Part shown: one piece after another, positions 53,996 to 64,000 of the stretch
Layout of the letters: the number at the start of each line of letters is the position of its first letter
Position numbering within the stretch: position 1 is the stretch's first letter
Assembly (NCBI RefSeq): GCF_007673525.1
Contig: NZ_VDZU01000001.1
Coordinates: 2,430,055-2,494,054, forward strand
Source: Fictibacillus phosphorivorans
GTDB lineage: Bacteria; Bacillota; Bacilli; Bacillales; Fictibacillaceae
Direction of reading: 5' to 3'
Length of the DNA stretch: 64,000 bases
The notes under the pieces: generated by a model
Told to the model about the DNA's origin: nothing
Databases searched by the model: none
Seen by the model: the letters and a program-made list of their open reading frames with translations, nothing else
Translations under genes and position numbers: made by a program

Positions 53996-55339
53996 TTATG
54001 ATTTTGAAACTTTTCTCTTACTTAAATAGCTAGTGGTATAGTCACCTTTTATAAAATCCTCTTCTTTCAAGATCATTTGAAAGAGTGGCGTGTTTGTTTT
54101 CAATCCATCTATCTCTAGTGCATCAAAAAATTTAACTGCATTCTTAATACATGATTCACGATTGGAATCGCTTACAATTATTTTCGCGATCATTGGATCA
54201 TAAAAAGGTGTAACAGCATTTCCACTATCATAACCTGAATCGATCCTTACCTTCTCAGAGCTTGGCCATACTAGTTTTTCTATCTTACCAGGTGACGGGA
54301 AGAAAGTGATTGGATCTTCTGCATAAAGTCTAAACTCTATCGCATGACCTTTACTCATGATTTCCTCTTGAGTCAATGGAAGCTTTTCACCTCTAGCTAC
54401 TTGAATCTGCCATCTTACTAGATCAAGCCCTGTAATACTCTCTGTAACGGGATGCTCAACTTGAAGTCTTGTGTTCATCTCTAGAAAATAGAAATCTCCG
54501 TTCTCGCTTACGACAAATTCAACTGTTCCCGCATTCACATAGTTTACTGCTTCTGCTGCTTTAACTGCCGAATCAGTAATTTTAGAACGAAGGCTTTCTG
54601 TTAAGAATGGTGATGGTGATTCTTCGACAACTTTTTGATTTCTTCGCTGAACGCTGCAATCTCTTTCAAAAAGATGAACGATATTTCCATGTGTATCACC
54701 CATGATTTGAACTTCAATATGTCTAGCATTCTCAATACATTTCTCGATAAACATTCTGCCAGAGCCAAAGTAATTCTTTGCGCGTTGTTGTGATGAGACA
54801 AAATGTTTACGCAGATCTTCATCGTTATCACATTTCACCATGCCGATTCCGCCACCGCCGCTGCTTGCTTTAAGCATTACTGGATAACCGATCTGCTCGG
54901 CAAGTTTTACACCTTCTTCAACATCTTCGATAGGTTCGATCGTTCCAGGTACGATTGGAACACCTGCTTGCTGCATCGTTTTTCTTGCCATGATCTTATC
55001 ACCCATCCACTCAATGGTTTGAGGGGCGGGACCTATAAAAGTTATTCCAGCTTTCTCTATCTTTTTGGCAAACTCATCATTCTCAGATAATAATCCATAA
55101 CCTGGATGGATAGCATCTACCTTATGTTTGAGAGCGACTTCTAAGATCACTTCGCTCTGCAGATAAGATTTTGCTACCGGAGGTTCACCAATATGTACCG
55201 CCTCATCCGCAGCTTTTACAAAAGGGAGGTCTTTGTCTGCTTCAGAATAAACTGCAACCGTTTGAACGTCCATTGCCTTACACGTTTGAATAATTCGCAG
55301 TGCAATCTCACCACGATTAGCGATTAATATTTTTTTCAT
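53996..55339 (-). CDS. Biotin carboxylase subunit of acyl-CoA carboxylase
   Basis: The 447-residue protein carboxylates biotin using ATP and bicarbonate. It has the biotin carboxylase N-terminal domain (ILIANRGEIALRI), an ATP-grasp domain with the Gly-rich loop KASSGGGGIGMV, the EMNTRLQVEHPVTE motif and the C-terminal biotin carboxylase domain. It is likely a second copy beside the fatty-acid AccC, which is not in this window. The ATG at 55339, after AAGGAGG, is chosen over a start 17 codons upstream. Confidence 0.9.
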   Translation of the reverse strand: MKKILIANRGEIALRIIQTCKAMDVQTVAVYSEADKDLPFVKAADEAVHIGEPPVAKSYLQSEVILEVALKHKVDAIHPGYGLLSENDEFAKKIEKAGITFIGPAPQTIEWMGDKIMARKTMQQAGVPIVPGTIEPIEDVEEGVKLAEQIGYPVMLKASSGGGGIGMVKCDNDEDLRKHFVSSQQRAKNYFGSGRMFIEKCIENARHIEVQIMGDTHGNIVHLFERDCSVQRRNQKVVEESPSPFLTESLRSKITDSAVKAAEAVNYVNAGTVEFVVSENGDFYFLEMNTRLQVEHPVTESITGLDLVRWQIQVARGEKLPLTQEEIMSKGHAIEFRLYAEDPITFFPSPGKIEKLVWPSSEKVRIDSGYDSGNAVTPFYDPMIAKIIVSDSNRESCIKNAVKFFDALEIDGLKTNTPLFQMILKEEDFIKGDYTTSYLSKRKVSKS

Positions 55340-55505
55340 GTTCATCCTCCTTCCTGATGTCAACATTACCTTTTTCGACATAAAAACCAAAAATCCTTTT
55401 TTGTAAGCGTAAACTAAACGAATATTTTATTTTTAAAGAATTTTTTGCATAATTAGTATATACTATAACTATAGAGAAAAGTACAGAAAGACTGGGGGAG
55501 AACAT

Positions 55506-55985
55506 ATGTTAAAGTATGAAGTGAAAAAATTATTAGTTAACTATAAAACACTTGAAGAATTTAAACAGTTCAAAGAATATGGTGTACAAGAATTGTCAAT
55601 GCTTGAGGATCTTCAAGAAAATATGATTGAAAACGACAGTGAGTCTCCGTTCTATGGCATTTATTATGGTGATAAACTAGTAGCACGCATGAGCTTGTAT
55701 CAGATCGAAGCTGCTTATGATCAATATTTTGATCCTCCACAAGATTATTTAGAACTTTGGAAACTAGAAGTATTGCCTCACCATCAGACAAAAGGTCTAG
55801 GAAAAGCATTAGTAGAGTTCGCTAAAACGTTCCACCTTCCGATCAAAACGAATGGCAGACAACAATCTGGCGCTTTTTGGGAGAAGATGGGCTTTGAAGC
55901 TGTAACTTATAATCAAGAACGTGATCGTGGTCAGAATCCTTATGTATGGTATCCAACAGGCGTAAGTGAACAACGTCTCGCATAA
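55506..55985 (+). CDS. ylbP: GNAT family N-acetyltransferase YlbP
   Basis: The 159-residue protein has the GNAT acetyl-CoA loop HHQTKGLGKALVEFA near residue 98 and a C-terminal FWEKMGF segment. The acceptor is unknown. It stands alone on the plus strand, divergent from the carboxylase operon and convergent with gerR. GGGGGAG precedes the ATG. Confidence 0.87.
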   Translation: MLKYEVKKLLVNYKTLEEFKQFKEYGVQELSMLEDLQENMIENDSESPFYGIYYGDKLVARMSLYQIEAAYDQYFDPPQDYLELWKLEVLPHHQTKGLGKALVEFAKTFHLPIKTNGRQQSGAFWEKMGFEAVTYNQERDRGQNPYVWYPTGVSEQRLA

Positions 55986-55989
55986 AAAA

Positions 55990-56019
55990 TAAAAAAGATG
56001 GCATCTGCCATCTTTTTTT
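55990..56019. terminator. Bidirectional terminator between ylbP and gerR
   Basis: AAAAGATGGC pairs with GCCATCTTTT, flanked by A- and T-runs, and serves both converging genes. Confidence 0.9.
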
Positions 56020-56590
56020 AATTCCTTACAGGAACTTCTACTAACTTCCTTGCTCTATCCATGATCTGCAATACATCTTTATAATCACGGTATACGGTTT
56101 CATATTCTTTATTTACTTTACTAAGTTTACTTTTTAAATTTCCGTTTTCTTTTTTAAGATTCTGAAGTTTCAAGAGCAAAGCTTTGTTTTCTGCTTCTAA
56201 ATTTTTAGAACCTGGCGATTCAGCTTGAAGCTGCTGTAAAAATAATATGATGTCATTCAAAGAGAGAGGCGTATCATTTTTCAAGGCATTTGAATGTTCC
56301 CTATGAAGTAATTCTTCTTTATGGTTTTCAATGGTTGAAGCAAACTGTTTAACTTTACGTTTATTTCGCTCTTTACGTACTTTTTTAGCCTCAGTTATCG
56401 CTTTATCATATTGTTTACGGATGAGCGAGTTCCACCGGAAACCACAAGCAGCAGGTGTTCTCGTTAATTTCTCTCCTACCTCTTCAAATGCAACCAGCTG
56501 TGTACTTCCTTCTCGAATATGCCGCAGTGTTACCTCAGCAAGAATAGCATCTTCCTCTTTTGTCCAGGCATCCTGGCGCAAATTTGTCAT
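56018..56590 (-). CDS. gerR: RsfA/GerR family transcriptional regulator
   Basis: The 190-residue protein has an N-terminal Myb/SANT-like DNA-binding domain (AWTKEEDAILAEV to GFRWNSLIRKQY) and a C-terminal coiled coil of about 50 residues. The position next to ylbP and rpmF matches B. subtilis ylbO (gerR), a SigE-dependent mother-cell regulator; I rate the family firm and the orthology likely. An inverted repeat flanks its promoter region. Confidence 0.82.
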   Translation of the reverse strand: MTNLRQDAWTKEEDAILAEVTLRHIREGSTQLVAFEEVGEKLTRTPAACGFRWNSLIRKQYDKAITEAKKVRKERNKRKVKQFASTIENHKEELLHREHSNALKNDTPLSLNDIILFLQQLQAESPGSKNLEAENKALLLKLQNLKKENGNLKSKLSKVNKEYETVYRDYKDVLQIMDRARKLVEVPVRN

Positions 56591-56598
56591 TAAGATCC

Positions 56599-56672
56599 CC
56601 CCATTTTAATGGTTTGTAATAAGAATATGCTAGTGCTAGATAAGATAGACTTTTTATTCTACTAAAATGGGG
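56599..56672. promoter_or_regulatory. Inverted repeat bracketing the gerR upstream region
   Basis: CCCCATTTTA (56599-56608) and TAAAATGGGG (56663-56672) form a perfect 10-base inverted repeat separated by 54 bases. It spans the whole gap between the crotonase and gerR genes and includes the gerR ribosome site on one arm. Confidence 0.4.
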
Positions 56673-56677
56673 AAAAC

Positions 56678-57439
56678 TTATTTTTTTAAGAAGGCTTCTA
56701 CTCTTTTATGGTGTTCGTCTGACGCCCATAACTTTGCACAACGTTCGATCTCATTTTGTACGCTCTTCTTTATTTTTCCTACATCAAATCTTTCAAGCTG
56801 AAGAGCTTTATAAGATTCAATGACACCAAGAGATTGAGAAGTAAAACGACTTACATAGCGTTCTGTTTCTTTCAAACTGTTTCCTTTAATAACATATTGG
56901 ATGAATCCATAATCCATGCCTTGTTTAGCTGTAACTGGAGTAGAGCTGTATAAGAGGTCCATCGCTCTTGTCGGGTTGATTCTTTCTAAGAGGTAAGTCC
57001 CCCCGCCCCAGCCCGTTGTAATGCCTAAACGACCTTGGATAAACCCTACCTTCGCTTCTGCTCGAGCAAGCCTGATATCGCAGGCTGATGCTATCTCACA
57101 TCCTCCTCCAACTGCTGATCCATTTAGAAGAGCGACAGTAGGTTTTGGAAAAAAGAATAGTTCATGAAGAATGTTACCCATTTTTGATAACATCCCATAT
57201 GCTTGTTCTTCAGTCTTTAATGAATGGAAAGCACTAAGGTCTCCTCCTGAACAAAACGCTTTTGAACCTGCTCCCGTTATGATAAGAACTTTTACCTCTT
57301 CGTCCTTTTTTGCTGTGTTCAATAGAGTGGATAAGTATTTCATCACATCATAGTTAATCGCATTACGCACTGATGGACGATTCAATGTGATCCACCCTAT
57401 CCCATTCTTTTTTTCCCATAATACAGGTTGCTCGTTCAC
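56678..57439 (-). CDS. Crotonase-family protein (enoyl-CoA hydratase/isomerase like)
   Basis: The 253-residue protein has the oxyanion-hole motifs AFCSGGDLSAF and LNGSAVGGGCEIASACD. Glu115 corresponds to the first catalytic Glu of hydratases, but where the second Glu is expected the sequence reads FIQGRLGITTGWGG, aligning Gln135 to that place. It may therefore be a decarboxylase or another crotonase reaction, not a plain hydratase. It starts with GTG at 57439. It is not part of the equivalent B. subtilis region. Confidence 0.8.
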   Translation of the reverse strand: MNEQPVLWEKKNGIGWITLNRPSVRNAINYDVMKYLSTLLNTAKKDEEVKVLIITGAGSKAFCSGGDLSAFHSLKTEEQAYGMLSKMGNILHELFFFPKPTVALLNGSAVGGGCEIASACDIRLARAEAKVGFIQGRLGITTGWGGGTYLLERINPTRAMDLLYSSTPVTAKQGMDYGFIQYVIKGNSLKETERYVSRFTSQSLGVIESYKALQLERFDVGKIKKSVQNEIERCAKLWASDEHHKRVEAFLKK

Positions 57440-57484
57440 TATCTACACCTCCGATACAAAAGAAAACGCTTTATTTATGTATAT

Positions 57485-57518
57485 GAAAAAACAGGAAGCC
57501 TATAGCTTCCTGTTTTTC
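57485..57518 (-). terminator. Terminator of the ylbN-rpmF operon
   Basis: AAAACAGGAAGC pairs with GCTTCCTGTTTT with a run of T on the minus strand, directly after the rpmF stop. Confidence 0.9.
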
Positions 57519-57519
57519 A

Positions 57520-57693
57520 TTACTTGCTAACTACTTCTTTTCCTTTGTAAGATCCACACTCACGGCAAACGCGGTGAGATAACTTGTATTCTCCGCACTG
57601 TGGACACTTTACCATACCAGGCATGGAAAGCTTGTAGTGTGTACGACGCTTCGCTTGGCGAGTTTGAGAAGTTCTGCGAAAAGGTACTGCCAT
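57520..57693 (-). CDS. rpmF: 50S ribosomal protein L32
   Basis: The 57-residue protein begins [20 protein letters not shown] and carries four cysteines in two CxxC pairs (CPQC and CREC), the zinc-binding form of L32. It follows ylbN by 51 bases, a widely conserved pairing. The start ATG at 57693 follows AGGAGGTG. Confidence 0.97.
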   Translation of the reverse strand: MAVPFRRTSQTRQAKRRTHYKLSMPGMVKCPQCGEYKLSHRVCRECGSYKGKEVVSK

Positions 57694-57744
57694 TTGTATC
57701 CACCTCCTTAAAGGTTCTAGAAAGAATCATTATAACCTATTCTT

Positions 57745-58263
57745 TCACTTTTTGTCTTCGTCAAAAAATTTAGCCAGACCTTCCAAACGCGGATCAATCC
57801 GGTTTTTCATGTCTTCATCCGTAACCCTCTTCCATCCTTTACCTTCTTTAGGAGCGGGACTGTCTGTCACATCAGCAGCCGTAATTTTCAACGGTTTTTC
57901 AAGCAAAATATGCTCTTCGATGACAGGGAGAAGGTCAACGTAATGTCCTTCGACTTTGTGAAGGCTCTCTTCATCTTCGTATTCCGTATAGTTCGGATCG
58001 AAAATAAAAATTTCCGTCGTTTTTACCGAGAATGGAAATTCCACATCTACCAAAGTGTTGGCACATGGCAACACCATTTTTCCTTTTATGTTTAAGTAAA
58101 AAGTGGCTTTTTGCTGAGTTACATCTGCATGTCCTTCTATGTGAACAGGATCTACGCTTCTGATCTCCGGGTCTTTTTCCATCACTCCGCTCGCATCAAC
58201 ATTTTGTTCAAACGTCAACGGTTTACGGTAAAAATTTTTAATTTCTTGTAGTGACCATTTCAT
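57745..58263 (-). CDS. ylbN: YceD/DUF177 family protein YlbN
   Basis: The 172-residue protein belongs to DUF177, with the conserved stretch MVLPCANTLVDVEFPF. Homologues are linked to 23S rRNA or 50S assembly, in agreement with its coupling to rpmF. A perfect SigA promoter lies upstream. Confidence 0.88.
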   Translation of the reverse strand: MKWSLQEIKNFYRKPLTFEQNVDASGVMEKDPEIRSVDPVHIEGHADVTQQKATFYLNIKGKMVLPCANTLVDVEFPFSVKTTEIFIFDPNYTEYEDEESLHKVEGHYVDLLPVIEEHILLEKPLKITAADVTDSPAPKEGKGWKRVTDEDMKNRIDPRLEGLAKFFDEDKK

Positions 58264-58292
58264 GTCTTTATCACCTCAAGGCAACAGTAGTA

Positions 58293-58321
58293 ATTATATC
58301 GGTCATCAAATAAAATGTCAA
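58293..58321 (-). promoter_or_regulatory. SigA promoter of ylbN-rpmF
   Basis: The minus strand has TTGACA (58316-58321), a 17-base spacer and TATAAT (58293-58298), a perfect consensus fitting strong ribosomal protein expression. Confidence 0.9.
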
Positions 58322-58345
58322 TATTTTATCTTTACACTGATACTT

Positions 58346-58387
58346 TTGATTCTAAACTCTTTTTAGTACAATGTAAACAAGTATAAT
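58346..58387 (+). promoter_or_regulatory. Candidate promoter of tmcAL
   Basis: TATAAT at 58382-58387 and TACAAT at 58367-58372 are possible -10 elements; TTGATT at 58346-58351 is 15 bases before the second. Neither pair is fully consensus. Confidence 0.35.
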
Positions 58388-58413
58388 CGAACGTTTAAAA
58401 GGAAGTGGAACAG

Positions 58414-59619
58414 TTGAAAGCAACTGGTGTTGTTGTAGAATATAATCCGTTTCACAATGGACATTATTATCATTTACAAGAAACGAAAAAAGCTACAGGT
58501 GCTGATTGTATTATCGCCGTGATGAGCGGTAATTTCCTGCAACGAGGAGAACCTGCTCTTTTGTCAAAATGGAAAAGGACTAAGATGGCTCTATTAGGTG
58601 GAGCCGACCTTGTTATTGAACTTCCATATTCCTTTGCCACTAGCCATGCACCTCGTTTTGCATTTGGAAGCATCTTTTTGCTGCAATCTCTTGGTGCAGA
58701 GTCTTTTTGTTTTGGTAGCGAATCTGGGGATGCTGAACTTTTTAATAAGACTCATGACTCTGTGAACGCTCAAAAGGAAATCTACCAGGATCTTGTTCGG
58801 TCATTTATGAGCAAAGGTCTATCATATCCCTCAGCTGCTTCACGAGCATACGAATCACTTGATATTCCGTTGACTCTCGATCTCAGTAAACCAAATAATA
58901 TTTTAGGTTTTGAATATGTAAGAGCTAGCCGTGAGTTAGGTTCTCATATCCGACCTGTTACGATAAAGAGGAAAAATGCTGATTACCATGATGTCATGCT
59001 AGGCAAAGGTAATATTGCTAGTGCAACTGCCATTAGAGAAGCTATTTTTAAAGGTGATGAAAAACAAGCTGCAGCCTATATGCCTCATTACACACTTGAG
59101 ATGTTAGCTGAAGAACAAGTTGAAAAAGGTACTCTTATGAACTGGGAACGCTTCTTTCCTTTTCTTCGTTATCAACTATTATCTACAAGTCCCCATGAAA
59201 TAAACCGTTATTACGAGGTTGAAGAGGGTTTAGAATATAGAATGATCGAAGCGATGAAGAAATCTGACTCTTTTGAAACTTTTATGAAACACTTAAAGAC
59301 AAAACGATACACATGGACAAGGCTTCAACGCGCGTGTTTACACGTTCTAAATAAGGCGAAAAAAGAAGAGATGTTGGCCATTCTAGACTCACCTCCTTCA
59401 TACATTCGCGTATTAGGGATGACTGGTAATGGCAGAGATTATTTAAGTACTGTCAAAAAATCGTTAGACTTGCCTCTTGTTACGACTGTGTCTAAGCATG
59501 ATTTTGCTGGATTGAGGATGGAAGCAAGAACTTCTTTAGTTTATGCCCAAGGTGCAGCTCGGAATCTTCTTCAAGCTGAAAAAGAAGAATTTAACACGCC
59601 TCCAATAATGGTGAATTGA
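58414..59619 (+). CDS. tmcAL: tRNA(Met) cytidine acetate ligase TmcAL
   Basis: TmcAL (YlbM) forms N4-acetylcytidine at the wobble position of elongator tRNA-Met from acetate and ATP. The 401-residue protein opens with the nucleotidyltransferase motif VVEYNPFHNGHYYHL and has AVMSGNFLQRGEPA. The TTG at 58414 follows GGAAGTG with six-base spacing and matches the family start; the GTG at 58405 is too near its ribosome site. Confidence 0.92.
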   Translation: MKATGVVVEYNPFHNGHYYHLQETKKATGADCIIAVMSGNFLQRGEPALLSKWKRTKMALLGGADLVIELPYSFATSHAPRFAFGSIFLLQSLGAESFCFGSESGDAELFNKTHDSVNAQKEIYQDLVRSFMSKGLSYPSAASRAYESLDIPLTLDLSKPNNILGFEYVRASRELGSHIRPVTIKRKNADYHDVMLGKGNIASATAIREAIFKGDEKQAAAYMPHYTLEMLAEEQVEKGTLMNWERFFPFLRYQLLSTSPHEINRYYEVEEGLEYRMIEAMKKSDSFETFMKHLKTKRYTWTRLQRACLHVLNKAKKEEMLAILDSPPSYIRVLGMTGNGRDYLSTVKKSLDLPLVTTVSKHDFAGLRMEARTSLVYAQGAARNLLQAEKEEFNTPPIMVN

Positions 59620-59647
59620 TGTAGTTATGCGCTTATATTGGATGGCG

Positions 59648-59684
59648 CTCGTCGGAGCGTGCTTAACGGCGGCTCCGACGAGCT
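59648..59684. repeat. Short hairpin repeat, family H copy 2
   Basis: A perfect 12-base-pair stem (GCTCGTCGGAGC with GCTCCGACGAGC) holds the loop GTGCTTAACGGCG. Copy 1 at 4-38 has the loop GTGCTTCACAGCC and different but paired stem bases. It sits between convergent tmcAL and sepM, just before their shared terminator. Confidence 0.6.
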
Positions 59685-59685
59685 A

Positions 59686-59728
59686 AAAAAGGATGCAGAA
59701 GCTCCATATGGCTTCTGCATCCTTTTTC
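59686..59728. terminator. Bidirectional terminator between tmcAL and sepM
   Basis: AAAAAGGATGCAGAAGC pairs perfectly with GCTTCTGCATCCTTTTT, giving A- and T-runs on both sides. Confidence 0.95.
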
Positions 59729-59729
59729 T

Positions 59730-60773
59730 CTACAATTTTTTCAAATAATCCAGTGCATCGTTCAGCGTTTTAACCGGAACGATCTTCATTTTGGAGCCTA
59801 TATCTTTTTGAGCTTTCACTGCATCACTATAGTTATCTCCATCAACAGGGGCAAAGAAAATCTCTGCACCTGCTTCATCAGCTGCAACGATCTTTTGCTG
59901 TATACCGCCGATTGGTCCTACATTCTTTTGAAGGTCCATCGTACCGGTTCCTGCAATCTTCTTTCCATGTGTAAGATCATCTGGTGTTAATTGATCCATA
60001 ATTTCTAACGTGAACATCAACCCAGCGGAGGGTCCTCCGATTTGTGAGGTATCAATCTTCACTTTCGGATCTGTTACGATGGATACATCTGCTACAGGAG
60101 AAGTGATGCCAAGACCCGCTTTCGGTCCTTGATCTTGAATATATTTCTTTGGAAACTCTTCAATATTTAAATTCACATTCATTTTTTTATCGCCGCGTAA
60201 AATAGTTAAGTCTACTTCATCTCCTGCTTTCTTAGGAGCGAGCGTATCAAGAAGTTTCTTTGTTTCCATAACTGGATTACGGTCAACAGCAATAATCTTA
60301 TCTCCAACTTTTAATTTCTTTTCTGCCGGCATCCCCGACATGATTCCCGTAACATAAACACCATGGTATTCAATGTCTACTTTTTTTCCTGCCTCTTGAT
60401 AAGCTACTATCGTAGCAGCATGCTGTGAATCTTCCATCATCTGAAGTTGTCTTTGGTTGTATTCTTCATCCGTCTCATCTTCTCCTCGGATCTGATCAGC
60501 AGGGATTACTTCACGATAATCACTCAGCTTTGCCCATATGTATTGCGGAATGTTTGCTGTACCTACCGAAACGGTTGTCAGCATGAACACTCCCTTATCG
60601 TCATCTCCTCCCTCTACGCTAATGATGGGGTCTAATACTCTGGCATCCCCGGGGGAGGTAATGTAGTAAGGAAGTGGATAGAATGCTATAAAAGCAAACA
60701 CCAGCAAAAAAAGGATGATAAATTTATTTTGCGAGAAAAAGTTTCTTCGTTTTGTTGTTTTTTCAGTGGTCAT
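59730..60773 (-). CDS. sepM: SepM/YlbL-type PDZ-Lon protease
   Basis: The 347-residue protein has one N-terminal membrane helix (about residues 17-36), a PDZ domain (about 130-205) and a Lon-type S16 protease domain with Ser249 in QIGGPSAGLMF and Lys294 in GGIQQKIVAA as catalytic dyad. Homologues act on the cell surface, on peptide pheromones in streptococci and on a division inhibitor in Bacillus. It overlaps ylbK by 11 bases. Confidence 0.9.
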   Translation of the reverse strand: MTTEKTTKRRNFFSQNKFIILFLLVFAFIAFYPLPYYITSPGDARVLDPIISVEGGDDDKGVFMLTTVSVGTANIPQYIWAKLSDYREVIPADQIRGEDETDEEYNQRQLQMMEDSQHAATIVAYQEAGKKVDIEYHGVYVTGIMSGMPAEKKLKVGDKIIAVDRNPVMETKKLLDTLAPKKAGDEVDLTILRGDKKMNVNLNIEEFPKKYIQDQGPKAGLGITSPVADVSIVTDPKVKIDTSQIGGPSAGLMFTLEIMDQLTPDDLTHGKKIAGTGTMDLQKNVGPIGGIQQKIVAADEAGAEIFFAPVDGDNYSDAVKAQKDIGSKMKIVPVKTLNDALDYLKKL

Positions 60774-61557
60774 GCATAGACTCCTTCCAGTTGTTGATCT
60801 TCTCTAAAATTTTTGGTATCTGTTTTCTTCCTGCTTCTTCTCCTATAGCGATTATATCATTTACATCCTTAAATGCTGTAGAACTGAACTGCTCAACCAT
60901 TGGACGGATCATAATATCTGCTGAAATCTCGTGCCAGCGCACCATTTCACGCTGCATGATATCAATGCTTTGGATGATAACATCAAAAATGGATGAAACC
61001 TGAAGTTCGGCTTTGAAATGGGAGATATCTACTGCGATCACTAGGTCTGCTCCCATCTCTCTTGCCACAGAAACAGGTACACGGTCGATGACTCCACCGT
61101 CCACTAAAAGTTTTCCGTCTATTTTTTCAGGGACTAATATGCCAGGAATCGAGATGCTAGCACGAACTGCATCTGCGATAGGACCTGTTCTAAAAACCAC
61201 TTTTTCACCTAGCAGTAGATCAGTTGCCACGATCGCTAACGGAATATCCGTTTGTTCAATATGTTTTTGTTTTGTAAGAAGCCTTACGAGTTCTTTGATT
61301 TTCTTCCCTGTGATAAACCCCATCTTAGGAACGGTGTAATCCATATAATATTTACGCTTAAAGAGCGTTGCCATACGGTAAAGATTTTCATCGCTATGAC
61401 CCATACTTACCATCGCACCGACCAAAGCTCCCATGCTGCTTCCAGCTACCATGTCTATAGGAATCCCAGCATCTCTTATTGCTTTAACAACACCAAGATG
61501 AGCAAATCCTCTAGCACCACCAGATCCTAGAGCAAGTCCGATTTTCGGTTCTTTCAT
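60763..61557 (-). CDS. ylbK: Patatin-like phospholipase YlbK
   Basis: The 264-residue protein has the patatin set: oxyanion loop GSGGARGFAHLG, nucleophile Ser41 in GSSMG and Asp153 in DGG. It belongs to the NTE/RssA-like family; its substrate is unknown. The ATG at 61557 follows AGGAGGAG, whereas the ATG eight codons upstream precedes that site. Confidence 0.88.
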   Translation of the reverse strand: MKEPKIGLALGSGGARGFAHLGVVKAIRDAGIPIDMVAGSSMGALVGAMVSMGHSDENLYRMATLFKRKYYMDYTVPKMGFITGKKIKELVRLLTKQKHIEQTDIPLAIVATDLLLGEKVVFRTGPIADAVRASISIPGILVPEKIDGKLLVDGGVIDRVPVSVAREMGADLVIAVDISHFKAELQVSSIFDVIIQSIDIMQREMVRWHEISADIMIRPMVEQFSSTAFKDVNDIIAIGEEAGRKQIPKILEKINNWKESMHDH

Positions 61558-61682
61558 CCTTTGCTCCTCCTTTAGAAGCACCGTCTTTTTTTAACATATG
61601 GTCTAAAGAGTAAGGCTATACGTATAAATAAGGATGAGGACAAGTAAGTATAGTGTAATTTCGCGAGAGGAGCACTCCCCTT

Positions 61683-63971
<2,289 letters not shown>

Positions 63972-64000
63972 TCAATTCTTTATCCGTTTTCCCTTACTTA

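Noticed and set aside
61590..61640. SigE-like promoter before ylbJ
   Set aside because: ACATATG and TATACGTA are present, but the spacer of about 16 and two mismatches make it too weak to list, though SigE control is expected from B. subtilis.

Overview
This window is a core chromosomal segment of a low-to-moderate GC, endospore-forming Firmicute of the Bacillaceae. The grounds are the spoIIGA-sigE-sigG cluster, spoVD, spoVE, ylbJ and a GerR-type regulator, a bacillithiol gene (bshC), a T-box ileS leader, PyrR attenuators and overall gene order that follows the Bacillus subtilis rsmD-to-yloB region in reverse. A Fictibacillus-like genus is a guess that sequence alone does not prove. Nearly everything lies on the minus strand; only rqcH, ylbP, tmcAL and ylbJ are on the plus strand. 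There are no rRNA or tRNA genes, insertion sequences, prophage genes or CRISPR arrays.

Layout from left to right: (1) 1-4.9 kb, a calcium-type P-ATPase (yloB) divergent from rqcH, which acts in ribosome-associated quality control. (2) 4.9-17.5 kb, the complete pyrimidine operon pyrR-pyrP-pyrB-pyrC-carA-carB-pyrK-pyrD-pyrF-pyrE with three PyrR attenuators and one extra methyltransferase gene at its end. (3) 17.5-22.4 kb, rluD-type pseudouridine synthase, lspA and ileS with its T-box. (4) 22.3-26.3 kb, the division-associated block divIVA, ylmH, ylmG, sepF, ylmE, ylmD and ylmC. (5) 26.4-29.0 kb, the early sporulation sigma cluster sigG, sigE, spoIIGA. (6) 29.7-49.0 kb, the dcw cluster from mraZ to ftsZ, including murF but lacking murG. 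(7) 49.1-52.1 kb, bshC, a DUF3397 membrane protein and a PanE-like reductase. (8) 52.2-57.4 kb, a three-gene acyl-CoA carboxylase, ylbP, gerR and a crotonase. (9) 57.5-64 kb, rpmF, ylbN, tmcAL, sepM, ylbK, ylbJ, coaD and rsmD.

The genes support precursor supply (UMP, CoA, bacillithiol), peptidoglycan precursor synthesis (MurE, MurF, MraY, MurD, MurB), septum construction (FtsZ, FtsA, SepF, DivIB, FtsL, PBP2B), and the switch to asymmetric division and compartment-specific transcription (SpoIIGA, SigE, SigG, SpoVD, SpoVE).

The least explained material is non-coding. A family of five roughly 130-base palindromic repeats has a variable but always paired inner stem and TTGAT/ATCAA-like ends. The copies sit where B. 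subtilis has genes that are absent here (the cys/sir genes, ylyA, bpr, murG). A second, two-copy hairpin family shares a 13-base loop with base changes that keep the stem paired. A perfect Spo0A-box-like site lies before divIVA, and the spoIIGA promoter has a 22-base spacer. I found no convincing wholly new multi-gene system; the repeat families and the carboxylase/crotonase neighbourhood are the best leads.
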